A stretch of 64,000 nucleotides of DNA from Tridacna crocea (lineage: Eukaryota > Mollusca > Bivalvia > Cardiida > Cardiidae). Where the stretch lies: positions 59,785,361 to 59,849,360 of the forward strand of contig OX031064.1 in NCBI GenBank assembly GCA_943736015.1. The letters are read 5' to 3'. The notes under the pieces were generated by a model. The model saw only the letters and a program-made list of their open reading frames with translations, ran no database searches and was not told the DNA's origin. Below are positions 31,105 through 40,960 of this stretch, piece by piece (the stretch's first letter is position 1; every line of letters starts with the position of its first letter). A program made the translations under genes and the position numbers.

Positions 31105-31333
31105 TTAACCCATTACCACACAATCCCTACTTTTGACGCCCCTGAAAAAGAAGCCTTTTGAAAACACTGTGGGAAAAGGAGAAAATGCTGGTAATCAGCA
31201 TTTTCTCCTTTTCCCACAGTGTTTTCTATCCTTCCCAGAACAAATTTCAATTTTTCAGTCACCTTTATTTTGTCGTCTGCAAATGCTTTCAATTTGGACC
31301 AGTCTAAATTTTTCTCGTGTGGTAATAGGTTAA
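31105..31333 (-). mobile_element. TTAA-MITE-1, full-length, young copy
   Basis: TTAA lies at 31105 and 31330. Ends are CCCATTACCACACAATCCC and GTGTGGTAATAGG. The palindrome is nearly perfect (GGAGAAAATGCTGGTAATCA). It differs from the copy at 36088-36316 at about 10 of 229 positions by my count. An 85-codon open frame across it is a shadow. Confidence 0.9.
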
Positions 31334-31441
31334 CACTGTTACAACTATAGCCTCTATGCATTTTTAACACAGTAACACACTATGCTAAACTATGACCAGA
31401 ATCATCTTTAACTGCAAACCTATGAGCATAGGCAGTTTATT

Positions 31442-31664
31442 TCAACCCTTTACCACACCATCCCGACTTTTAACACCCTGTAAAAGAAGCCTTTTGAAAA
31501 CATTGTGGGAAAAGGAGAAAATGCTGATAACCAGCATTTTCTCCTTTTTTCAAAATGTGTTCTTCCCTTTCTTAAACAAATTTAAATTCTATAGTCACAT
31601 TCATTTTGTCCTCTGCTTTCATTTTGGACCAGTCTAAAATTTTGTCACTTGGTAAAGAGTTTAA
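31442..31664 (-). mobile_element. TTAA-MITE-1, full-length inverted copy
   Basis: TCAACCCTTTACCACACCAT start, core GAAAATGCTGATAACCAGC, right arm TTGTCCTCTGCTTTCATTTT, end TTGGTAAAGAGTTTAA. A core fragment (CCACCATTTTCTCCTTTTCC) follows at about 31687-31740. Confidence 0.85.
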
Positions 31665-31914
31665 GGCCTTTTAGGGTTGAGAAAATACCACCATTTTCTC
31701 CTTTTCCCACACCTTTGTCAACCTTTCATTAAAAATTTCCAAAGGCTGAAAAGTACTATAATGGAATTTTTTGATATAAATCCTTTACCCATAGATGAAG
31801 CAATACGATGCAATACAACTCAAAACATGCCACTGAATTTAACTATGCAAATTGTACAAAAATAAGTCCTCAGCAAAACATTCTTATCTAAAGCCAGACT
31901 TAATCTAACCAAAA

Positions 31915-32113
31915 TGGCAACTATTACCACAAAATCTATCCTTTTGAAAACCATGAGAAAGAAGCCTTTGTAAAACATTGCATTTTCTCCTTTTCCTACC
32001 ACGTTTTCTACCCTTTACAAAAACAAATTTTAAATTTTTAGTCATTTTTATTTTGTCGTCTGCAAATGCTTTTGATTTTGACAAATCGAAAATTGTTATT
32101 TGGTAATGACCTA
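31915..32113 (-). mobile_element. TTAA-MITE-1 with half of the palindrome deleted
   Basis: CTATTACCACAAAATCTATC, GAGAAAGAAGCCTTTG, then AACATTGCATTTTCTCC (left half of the hairpin missing), GTCGTCTGCAAATGCTTTTG and ATTTGGTAATGACC. Confidence 0.75.
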
Positions 32114-32162
32114 AATCTTAAGACTTCAATTTTCTGTTTTACAATAAAAAATATTTTCTTAC

Positions 32163-32237
32163 CAATTTAGGTTAGTTCACTTTTCATGATGCTTTAAAAA
32201 AGTTCTGTATTTCTTCCTCTGTGACTGCTATATAGAA
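32163..32237 (-). other. candidate exon
   Basis: Strong minus-strand splice-like borders: TTATTGATATTTTCAG before TTCTAT, and AAATTG before GTAAGA. The frame from the acceptor reads FYIAVTEEEIQNFFKAS, then stop, so it would be a terminal or non-coding exon if real. Unrecognised. Confidence 0.25.
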
Positions 32238-32289
32238 CTGAAAATATCAATAAAAGATGTGCAGGCTAGAGAAAGGTAAGAAGCTGGCT

Positions 32290-32514
32290 GACTCTTTACC
32301 ATATTACATTGGAGACAGGTCAAAATTTAAAGTATTTGCAGAGGACAATTTCATTGTAGCTCTATTGATACATTTTCTCTTTGACAAGGTATAAAACATT
32401 CTTGGAAAAGGAGAAAATGCTGGTTATTAGCATTTTTTTCCTTTTGCTAGAATGTTTTCAAAAGGCTTCTTTCTTTAGGTCAATAAAATACAGTATTGTG
32501 TGTTAAAGGAATAA
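32290..32514 (+). mobile_element. TTAA-MITE-1, diverged copy
   Basis: CTCTTTACCATATTACATTG start, GTATTTGCAGAGGACAATTT, core AAAATGCTGGTTATTAGC, right arm GCTTCTTTCTTTAGGTC, end GTGTGTTAAAGGA. Confidence 0.65.
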
Positions 32515-33256
32515 AAAAAAAGAATTGCCCTATATAAAGGAAATACTGTGGGTCAAAGAAGGATAAAAACAATTGATATGGGAAAACTGGTAAAAAATTA
32601 AAAAGCTTCCAAATTCCTCATGAAAAACATAGGACTTGAGAATCACAAGAAAATCATCCATAAGTACAACTTACATCAAATTCCTTCCTTTTTCCACATT
32701 AATTTGAATTCTAGAAACACAACAATGGTTTTCCAAGTGTACAACTGAGAAACTGAAGTGGGAATGTGAAAATTTCAAAAGTCATGTGACTGATTGGAGG
32801 GAAATGGTCAATCAAGCAGAACACAGGTAAATACCAAGTGATCAAGTAGACATGTCACATAAAAAGGGAACCTTCTACAGAAAGGTCTGCTCATGACAGC
32901 TCTATTAATTTTGTGAAATAAATGTTTGTGTGAATCTAATTCCTAGTTTACTCTGATATAGCTTTTTCTATATAATGGGACAACTGACTGCCAGGATTGT
33001 CCTTCTCTGCTCTTGTAAACTTTCTCAAAACAGGAGATATTACTGGTTACCAACACTTTTATCTATTCCCATAGCATGAATTTATCGAGTTATTTTTTTT
33101 TACAATTGAATATTAAAAGAAGGAATTGTTTTGAACAGGGTTGATACGCAGTCGTTAGATATCAGATTTCTTTTTTTCCAATCTTAGATCTGAGATTTCT
33201 TTCCCCCCCCAACCCCCCATTTAAGAATTTTTAAAGTGTTTCGACAAATTCATTTA
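32515..33256. other. unassigned AT-rich DNA
   Basis: A decayed MITE core may lie near 33030-33075 (GATATTACTGGTTACCAACA). A C-rich run lies at about 33203-33221. No coding signal is seen. Confidence 0.4.
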
Positions 33257-33332
33257 TCAACTCTTTACCAAATGACAAAATTTCAGACTTGTCCAAATTG
33301 AAAGGTTTTGCAGACTACAAATTGAATGCGAC
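33257..33332 (+). mobile_element. TTAA-MITE-1 left-arm fragment
   Basis: TCAACTCTTTACCAAATGAC, TTGTCCAAATTGAAAGG, GCAGACTACAAATTGAATGC. It is cut by the TTAA of the next copy, consistent with one copy landing in another. Confidence 0.65.
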
Positions 33333-33561
33333 TTAACTCTTTAGCACGCAAGAAAATTTTAGACTGCTCTAAATTGAAAGCATTTGCAGACAACAAAATA
33401 AAGGTGACTGAAAAATTGAAATTTGTTCTGGGAAGGGTAGAAAACACTGTGGAAAAAGGAGAAAATGCTGGTTACCAGCATTTTCTCTTTTTCTCACATT
33501 GTTTTCATAAGGCTTCTTTCTCAGGGGCTTCAAAAGAAGGTATTTTGTAGTAATGGATTAA
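33333..33561 (+). mobile_element. TTAA-MITE-1, full-length copy
   Basis: TTAA lies at 33333 and 33558. Left arm GCAGACAACAAAATAAAGGT, core AAATGCTGGTTACCAGCATT, right end TTTGTAGTAATGGA. Its right-hand TTAA is also the left TTAA of TTAA-MITE-2. Confidence 0.85.
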
Positions 33562-34315
33562 AGGTGGCCCCTCAGATTTTGGGACAAAATTAAAAAAAAT
33601 ACTGAAAAATCATCTTTATACTCCCAAAGCCTTTTATTTATCATTCATAAAACCCAAGTAGTTGAAAGCCATCCGACAACAAGAGAAATTAGAAATTTAC
33701 CACAGACCAGGTAGACACTGACGAGAGACACTGTCTATTTTTACATGAGCAACTCCCTCATTTACATTCCGGAAAAACACAGACGAAGCTTCAAACATAG
33801 CGTCCGAAGAAGACGTTATAGAAAATAATAACATGTTTGTTATGTTATGGAATTTAAGCGTCATTAGTCACGAGTCAGTCACTTAACATTCCCACAATGC
33901 TTGCTTTCATGTTTGGCGCGATATCTAAAAATAGCTTAACCCTTTCCCAAACAATCCCTGGTTTTTACGGGTCAGGGATAGAAGCCTTTTGAAAACATTG
34001 TGGGAAAAGGAGAAAATGCTGGTAACCAGCATTTTCTTCTTTTCCCACAATGTTTTCTACATAACATATAGAAAAATCATCTTTTTAGCAACAGTTAATT
34101 TGTCATCTGCAAAATACTTTCAAAATGGTCTGGTCCAAAATTTGCCGTTTGGGAAAGGGTTAAGAGGCTACGTAGCCTTTATGAGAAAACCATCCAAAAA
34201 ATTTTTTTTGTAAGTTTATGATTCTTAATTATTGATGATTTGTATTATTTTTGCATATAAATTTCATATATATGGAATTTGATGAGATGTGAAAAATCTA
34301 GATACCCACCTTTAA
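33558..34315 (+). mobile_element. TTAA-MITE-2 (AGGTGG ends), interrupted copy
   Basis: TTAA AGGTGGCC at 33558 and CCACCT TTAA at 34306-34315. Its interior aligns with 16872-17406. It is split at TTAA (33936/34160) by a complete TTAA-MITE-1. Confidence 0.8.
33936..34163 (-). mobile_element. TTAA-MITE-1 with demonstrated empty site
   Basis: TTAA lies at 33936-33939 and 34160-34163. Ends are CCCTTTCCCAAACAATCCC and GTTTGGGAAAGGG. The paralogous host repeat at 17240 reads AAAAATAGC TTAA GAGGCTAC, while here AAAAATAGC TTAA [insert] TTAA GAGGCTAC. The element therefore inserts at TTAA and duplicates it exactly. Confidence 0.95.
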
Positions 34316-34324
34316 AGGATGATT

Positions 34325-34656
34325 TGTCTGGGTGGAAAACATTGTGGGAAAAGGTGAAATGCTGGTTACCAAACCGCTGGTTACCAGCATTTTCTCCTTT
34401 TGCAATAATCTTTTCAAAGGCCCTTTAGCCCTGGGCTCTATGGTGTTTCATGTGATTTGCAACATTATTTCATTTATATCACTGTGGCCAGTGCACCTAT
34501 CCTTGCTTTCATGGAGTATCTTTTACCAATATTTTGCAGTTTTCTTTCCACGCCACCAGCTGCTTTCCCATGTAACCCTCGTTATTTAATTCATTGTCTG
34601 CAAATCCTTTTAATTTGGACCAGTCTAATTTTTTTATTGTTTGGTACAGAGTTAAA
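34325..34656. mobile_element. TTAA-MITE-1 copy containing a SINE fragment
   Basis: The core is partly doubled (CTGGTTACCAAACCGCTGGTTACC), then comes the SINE piece, then the right arm ATTGTCTGCAAATCCTTTT and TTTGGTACAGAGTTAA. Confidence 0.6.
34432..34590 (-). mobile_element. SINE body fragment
   Basis: TATGGTGTTTCATGTGATTT, CCAGTGCACCTATCCTTGC and CAGCTGCTTTCCCATGTAAC match the 3' body of the SINE at 21455-21776. The tRNA-like head is missing. Confidence 0.65.
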
Positions 34657-34719
34657 ACAATGTGTGTGTGAAGTGTAAGGTTGATTGCATTAAATGTACT
34701 CAATGCATCTTCTCTATTC

Positions 34720-34960
34720 TTAACTTTTTACCAATCAACAAATTATAAGACTTGTCTGAATGAAAACTTACTGCAGACAACAAATTTCAAAAGGATCAAC
34801 AGATGGACCTCTCTCTGAAAAGGATAGAAAACATTGTTTGACGAGGAGAAAATGCTAATGACCAGCATTTGTTGGAGACCAGCATTTTCTTCTTTCTTTT
34901 CTGTAATATTACCAAAACCTCTTCTGATCATTGTCATTAAATCACGGAATAATTTGGTGT
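34720..34960 (+). mobile_element. TTAA-MITE-1, diverged copy
   Basis: TTAACTTTTTACCAATCAAC start, ACTGCAGACAACAAATTTC, doubled core (GACCAGCATTTGTTGGAGAC), and a weak right end GGAATAATTTGGTGTGG. Confidence 0.6.
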
Positions 34961-36087
34961 GGGCATATTCCTAGAGTTTGTCAACCATGAATATCAAACT
35001 CACATTCTGAGCCATTACATTTTCTAGCTGTCAGACATGTAAGTAGAATACATCCTGAAAAGCACTTAAATGGAAGGCCAAGCATAAATCAGCAGAGAAT
35101 GCTACCTGTAAGTATGAAATACCTGAAATGAATAATCTTCCTAACCTCTGCAGAAAAATATTTGGCTTCAAACAATGTAATCAACAGAGATGTCAGAATG
35201 TGTTTTACTTTTGTGCAGCAACTTTGATGAGCATCAAAGATACAAGTGGTTGTGGTCGTGGTGCAAGCCCCTTCGCCTGAAAAGTGAATTTTTTTACCTC
35301 TGTCAGAACAAATGTTTAACTTACCTCCTTTTATGTTAACTTGTGTGTATTTGATTCAGGCTTTTGGTATATAAATAAGAAATCCTGGTTTGTTCCCTGG
35401 TTTCACAGCTGGTAAGACTGACAGGTCCCTAGCAAGGCACTACAGAGCCCAGCCTAGCATAGAAGAAACCTAGAGAAGACAAGAATAAGTGAGCTGTTGT
35501 TTTGATATAGGATGGTCCTCGATGGTAACTCAGTACTTAATTTTGCCGGAAGTTTACTGCATGAGAGGAAACTTACATGTATCTTTCTAATACTGTGTTA
35601 TTTTACCAGTATTTGTTGCATGAATTTTATTACTGTAACGTAATTTACGCAGTAATTTGTGTGAGTGAATACTGATAAACTCAATGCATAATAAACTTTT
35701 CCTTCGAAACAAAATAGATTTTTGGAATATATATTCACACAATGAACATGGAATTTGGCAAGAGTGATAATGCATGAAAAAATGAAACCAGGGCAGAGGG
35801 AACCCTGCAGAATGTGTTGGTTAGCCATAATAATAATGCCATATTGTTGTTGTTGCTATTGTTGTTGGTAGATTCCTCCATTGATTCTCTGAGCACCTGG
35901 GTGTGCCGTCAGCTCCCAATTGAATATCCACAAAGAATAACAGTTAACTGAACACTGCATTTACATTCTCGAAATTTTTCAATTAAGAATGATATTTACG
36001 TCACTTGTCTATCAAAGTATCTATTAAAGTTTATACAAAAGTTTGTGCTCAAGTAGATCTCTAAACATTACATATCAAACCACCCTT
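34961..36087. other. unassigned DNA with a possible small exon
   Basis: At 35325-35360 (minus) a 36-nt segment ends in a consensus donor (GGAG, then GTAAGT) and resembles part of the exon-like repeats (CACAAGTTAACATAAAAG). A GTT-rich microsatellite lies at about 35843-35868. Nothing else is recognised. Confidence 0.35.
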
Positions 36088-36316
36088 TTAACCCATTACC
36101 ACACAATCCCTACTTTTGACGCCCCTGAGAAAGAAGCCTTTTGAAAACACTGTGGGAAAAGGAGAAAATGCTGGTAACCAGAATTTTCTCCTTTTCCCAC
36201 AGTGTTTTCTACCCTTCCCAGAACAAATTTCAATTTTTCAGTCACCTTTATTTTGTCGTCTGCAAATGCTTTCAATTTAGACCAGTCCCAAATTTTCTCA
36301 TGTGGTAATGGGTTAA
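36088..36316 (-). mobile_element. TTAA-MITE-1, full-length, young copy
   Basis: TTAA lies at 36088 and 36313. It is almost the same sequence as 31105-31333 (about 95% by hand count), including the ACCCTTCCCAGAACAAATTT arm. Confidence 0.9.
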
Positions 36317-36439
36317 TAATACTGCTAAATTCTTAGGATTTTGAAGTTAGGGTACTTTGGGCAATTTCTTTGATCTTGCACAGTGGATCTTCCAAATATT
36401 ATAGTCTCAAAAATGAGACACTACGTTTTTTTCATATTT

Positions 36440-36733
36440 GGACAATTATTGTGCACCAAACTGTCTCAAGTCCATCAAAAATTTTCCAGTAGCAAAGCTA
36501 GAGAGCTGCACTGCCTTTCTGTTTTGCCGGTTTAATCTATATAGCAGCGAAATGCAACTAAATTTAAGTTACTAACATGATCAAAGACAGATTATTCAAC
36601 CTATCATCACCTTAAAACTTTGTAAATCTCGGGAAAAAACACTGATGAAATTTATCATGCATGGCAGCCATTCTGATCGTTTTCGGGAATGTAAACAACT
36701 CGAGTAACAGATGAAATGGTTATATTCAGCATT
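36440..36733 (+). repeat. dispersed repeat, copy 2
   Basis: Partner of 25960-26245: CTGTCTCAAGTCCATCAAAA, GCAGCGAAATGCAACTAAAT, TTTATCATGCATGGCAGCC. Divergence is high, so the pair is old. Confidence 0.6.
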
Positions 36734-38365
36734 TTAAAGGTGGCCTTTCAGATTTTGGGATGAAAATTTTACAACAAGAGGGCCAAGATGGCCCTGGATC
36801 GCTCACCTGAGTTTTGAGATGACCATACCCTATTTTTTTTTTTTTTTTTGAGGTATTGAAACATTGGAACCAAATTTATAATTTTGCTAAGCAATTTTCA
36901 AAAGGTCACATGTAAAATTCATTTCCAAATCTGACCATAAGTTTCAAAAAAGAAGAATTTTTAAGAATTCTTCATTTCTGTATAAGAGCAAGTATCCCCC
37001 ATCCACGAGAGCCATGTTTCTTGATGGATCAAAATTTACGAACAAGTTTTGAAAAGGGTCACCCAAGGAACATTTCGGAAAATTTCTTTTAAAATCTGAC
37101 CAGGGTTTCAGAGAAAGAGAATTTTCAAGAATATCATCATGTCCATATAGTGCAAGTAGCTCCCATTCACAAGAGCAAGGATCACCCAAGGAACATCTCT
37201 GTCAAATTATTTTAAAATCTGACTAGGGGTTTCAGAGAAAAAGAATTTTCAAGAATTTCTTCATTTCCATATAGTGCAAGTAGCCCCCATTCACCAGAGC
37301 CATATTTCTTCATGGATCAAAATTTTGTGAACAGTTTTTGAAAAGGGTCACCCAAGGATCATCACTGTGAAATCATTTTAAAATCTGTCCAGCCATTTCA
37401 GAGAAGAAGAATTTTTAAAAATTTCTTCATTTCCCTAGAGTGCAAGTAGCCCCCATTCACCAGAGCTATGTTTCTTGACGGATTAAAATTTTGTGAACAA
37501 TTTTTGAAAAAGGTCACCCAAGGAATATCCCAGAGAAATATTTCAAAATCTGACCAGTGGTTTCAGAGAAGAAAAATTTTTAAGAATTTCCTCATTTCCC
37601 AATAGTGCAAGAAGCCCCCATTCACCAGAGCCATGTTTCTTGACGGATCAAAATTTCGCGAACAGTTTTTGAAAAGTGTCACCCAAGGAACATCTCTGTG
37701 AAATTATTTCAAAATCTGACCAGCGGTTTCGGAGAAGAAGATTTTTTAAGAATTCCTTCATTTCTGTATAGTGCAAGTAGCCCCCGTTCACCAGAGCCAC
37801 ATTTTTTGACGGATCAAAATTTCACGAACAATTTTCAAAAAGGGTCACCCAAGGAACATATCTGTGAAATTATTTCAAAATCCAACCAGCGGTTTCAGAG
37901 GAGAAGATTTTTTAAGAATTCCTTCATTTCTGTATAGTGCAAGTAGCCCCCATTCACCAGAGCCACAATTTTTGACGGATCAAAATTTCACGAACAATTT
38001 TTGAAAAGGGTCACCCAAGGAACATATCTGTGAAATTATTTCAAAATCCGACCAGGGGTTTCAGAGGAGAAGATTTTTAAAGAATTTGCTAAAAAATTCC
38101 ATTTCGTTGCCATGGCAACCAGAGTTTTTGACGGAATCAAATTCTGTGAACAATTTTTAAAGAGGACCTCCCAAGGAACATTCCTGCCAAGTTTGGTCCA
38201 AATTGGCCCAGCGGTTTAGGAGGAGTTGATGTTTAAAGAATTGTTGACGACGCACGACGGACGACGGACAGCCAGTGACCCTAAAAGCTCCCCTTGAGCA
38301 CGTTGTGCTCAGGTGAGCTAAAAATGCAAAAAAATCATCCTTATACTCCCACAGCCTTTTAACAG
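36734..38365 (+). mobile_element. TTAA-MITE-2 fragment split by a pearl-like element
   Basis: The left piece TTAAAGGTGGCCTTTCAGA (36735-36772) and the right piece AAAAATCATCCTTATACTCC (from about 38329) are adjacent in the intact copies at 16872 and 33558. The family I pearl-like element lies between them. Confidence 0.75.
36774..38321 (+). mobile_element. pearl-like element, family I, copy 3
   Basis: ACAAGAGGGCCAAGATGGCC start, GCTCACCTGAG, about seven ~166-bp units, GACGCACGACGGACGACGG run, hairpin TGAGCAC-GTT-GTGCTCA and GGTGAGCTAAAAA end. Its borders are fixed by the split TTAA-MITE-2. Confidence 0.85.
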
Positions 38366-39078
38366 ATTGTGGCATGGATATTAGGAGTTAACATACACTA
38401 GGGTATTTTTCAAAAATGTGGTGCGTGTCCGTATTTATACCTCTGTCTGTATTTACCCGGATTGACCCTACAAGAAGACTGGTGTTTGTTGATATCTAAA
38501 TCTTACCTTCATGCAAATCTGTACTTTTCAACGTAAATAACCATTGAACTACTTCACCAGAAATCCAAACATAGTGATATCATCAATGCACATGTCTCGG
38601 TAGAAATCACAGTATTTCTGACCCACTACAGGTTGGTTTAATTGCAAATTTCGCTGTTGACAAAGGCACCTTGTGCTGAAATAATTATTAGGGTTAGATA
38701 ACCAGACTGTACAATATTCAAATTCCGCCTAGTGCGCATGCCTGTTTAACAGAAGTCGCCATGTTAGTTGTTTACAAAGCACACTGGATTTATTTACGAT
38801 GGGGAAAGAGGTGAATTTCCATTGATTTAATTGGTAATTTGAAGCACAGTTTGGGTGATGTTAAAGATTAATCATTTATCTAATGATTCATGCCCATTTT
38901 ATTAGCTGTCATTGAAAATTTTGTCGCATAGAGCCGTTTGAAAAAATGCTGGTAAAATCATATTTATTCCAGACATTTTTAATGAACAGCTGATATGAAG
39001 GTGTATGCGAAAACCAGTAAAAAATAGCATCGGAGCAGACAGCTTCAGACTGAAGGTAGTTTGTCGGTATAAACATAC
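38366..39078. promoter_or_regulatory. unassigned DNA with promoter-like motifs near 38734-38812
   Basis: TGCGCATGC (NRF1-type, 38733-38741) and CGCCATGTT (YY1-like, 38758-38766) lie upstream of ATGGGGAAAGAG, then GTGAAT (38799-38816), which could be a start codon with a donor four codons on. No following exon is identifiable, so this is only suggestive. Confidence 0.15.
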
Positions 39079-39172
39079 TGTAATGTGCAACGTCCTGGTC
39101 ACCCATCCAGGCACTAACCTAATGCATGTTGCTTAACTATCACGGAGAGAAATACACCAAACCGCATCGCTG
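39079..39172 (+). repeat. 94-bp direct repeat, left copy
   Basis: It begins TGTAATGTGCAACGTCCTGG and ends CGCATCGCTG. The second copy is at 39371-39464, same length, with few differences. The TG start and short spacing (about 200 bp) could mean a tiny LTR-type (TRIM-like) element, but no primer-binding site is recognised. Confidence 0.65.
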
Positions 39173-39370
39173 CAAAAGCTAGCTCAACAGCAAGGCTGGT
39201 TTCAAGTGCTTATATATCTAACTTCTCTCCATGACATTACTCCCCCCTTTGAGAAGTCTCGACCCCGAGACCTATATACAAGCATGTATACACAGAAACA
39301 CCTGGGGAATTTACATGGGTAAGGCAACTCCAGTCCCGCAGTTGTCATTATCCCCACTGCTGCCACCGAA

Positions 39371-39464
39371 TGTAACGTGCAACGACCTGGTCACCCATCC
39401 AGGCACTAACCTAATGCACGTTGCTTAACTATCATGGAGAGAAAAACACCAAACCACATCGCTG
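39371..39464 (+). repeat. 94-bp direct repeat, right copy
   Basis: TGTAACGTGCAACGACCTGG to CACATCGCTG. It shares CACCCATCCAGGCACTAACC and TTGCTTAACTATCA with the left copy. Confidence 0.65.
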
Positions 39465-39510
39465 TATGAACGCTGTATGAGTATGGTTCTAATGTGGAAC
39501 TCTTGTGCTT

Positions 39511-39747
39511 TTACTTGTACGAGTCTCTGATTTCTTTCGTATAATGACAATTACTGATCAAATATTCTCTTATTTCTGGTTCTAGATTGCAAATTTTGCA
39601 GGTTGGATCGAACCTGTGCTGGTTAAAGGTAGCTCCATTTGACTGAAGGGTGCCGGTCAGAAGTCTGGATTTTATCTCAGCCCGCTGTATTATTAGGGTA
39701 GAACAATGATTTTTTGGATTTTGAAATAGAAATCTGAAACTTTCCAC
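39511..39747 (-). pseudogene. LINE (non-LTR retrotransposon) C-terminal fragment
   Basis: The 78-codon minus-strand frame has IQRAEIKSRLLTGTLQSNGA, FNQHRFDPTCKICNLEPEI and REYLISNCHYTKEIRDSY. The order (IKxRLLTGTY-like, RFNQ, DPTCxxC, then a late H/C pair) is the C-terminal zinc-knuckle-like tail common after the reverse transcriptase in many invertebrate LINE ORF2 proteins. The reverse transcriptase itself is absent, so this is a truncated relic. Confidence 0.6.
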
Positions 39748-40477
39748 ATACCAGGACTAAGGTTTGAGAAGTTCAAAACACTCAACTTTTTCCTTATCGG
39801 ACCAGTACTTTTTTTTTAACGAATTTTTTAGTATGGCCTGTTGCAATACATTGAAAAACACCCAAATTATTTCTATGGGAAAAGTCGTAAATTTTACCTC
39901 AACCTTATAAAATAAGTCAAATCCAAATAAATTATTTTTCTTTCTGCATCAACCAGTCCTACTACCAATCCTCTACAAAGAAAACCAAAGAAGTAATGCC
40001 TGTACTTCAATCTAATTTTTTATTAATTTTTTTAACATGTGCACCGAGCACCAAATTTGCACAGAAAATACATAGAGTTGATGGAAATCATAATATCAAC
40101 ATTGAACTGTTAACAGTTTAAACTATTAATAATCTATTTCCTCCCCATCTCTCTTCTTTTTCTTCTTTGGTGGCTCTGTCACAGTTTTTGAAATTAGAGG
40201 AAATGTACATGTATTTTTTAATTGCTTACCTAAGCATATCACTGCACGGGAGTGGGTAAGGTGGCAAAATTCATTTTTTCACTAAATTGGATGGGACTTG
40301 CACTAAGATGATTAATACTTCACATGGCAATCTTTTTTATTATTATTATTTCAAAGTTTGCTCGCCTTGCACCAATCACATTATTCAGTATTGTGAAAAA
40401 GGGGGCTTCCACAAATTCTACTTTACAAATCATAATTCAAATATGAGAGAACAGGAAATTTCAGGCCTTTAGCTCAT
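39748..40477. other. unassigned AT-rich DNA
   Basis: A run TCTCTTCTTTTTCTTCTTTGG lies near 40150. No element or convincing frame is seen. Confidence 0.45.
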
Positions 40478-40695
40478 TTAACTCTTTACCAAACAACAAA
40501 ATCCTAGACTGGTAAAATTGAAAACATAAGCAGACAACAAAATAAATGCAACCAAAATGTTGAAATCTGTTTGGAAAGGGTAAAAAATATTGTGGTAAAA
40601 GGAGAAAATGCTGGTTACCAGCATATTCTACTTTTCCCTCAGTGTTTTGAACAGGTTTATTCTGTTAAAGTTGGGAATGTGTGTTAAAGAGTTAA
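40478..40695 (+). mobile_element. TTAA-MITE-1, full-length copy
   Basis: TTAA lies at 40478 and 40692. CTCTTTACCAAACAACAAAA, GCAGACAACAAAATAAATGC, core AAATGCTGGTTACCAGCATA, end GTGTGTTAAAGAG. Confidence 0.85.
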
Positions 40696-40844
40696 AATAT
40701 GAATAATGTCTACAGTATTCCACTTTTTCTTGAAGAAAACAATCCATTCTCAGGCTTTATCTAGTGTTCAAATTCGCAAATTTCACTAAAAATGTGTTGG
40801 AAAAACAGTTTTCCGAAGAAAATGACAATAGAACTGCAAGCATT

Positions 40845-40960
40845 TTAACTCTTTACAAAATGACAAAATTTTGGACAGTTCCAAATTGTTATCACTGAAT
40901 AGAGCAACATAGATGTGATTGAAAATTCAAAGTTATTTGTGGATGATTAGAAAACAAGCC
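40845..40960 (+). mobile_element. TTAA-MITE-1 left-arm fragment
   Basis: TTAACTCTTTACAAAATGAC, GGACAGTTCCAAATTG, TAGATGTGATTGAAAATTC, then it stops before the core. It is the last recognisable copy before the satellite. Confidence 0.55.
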
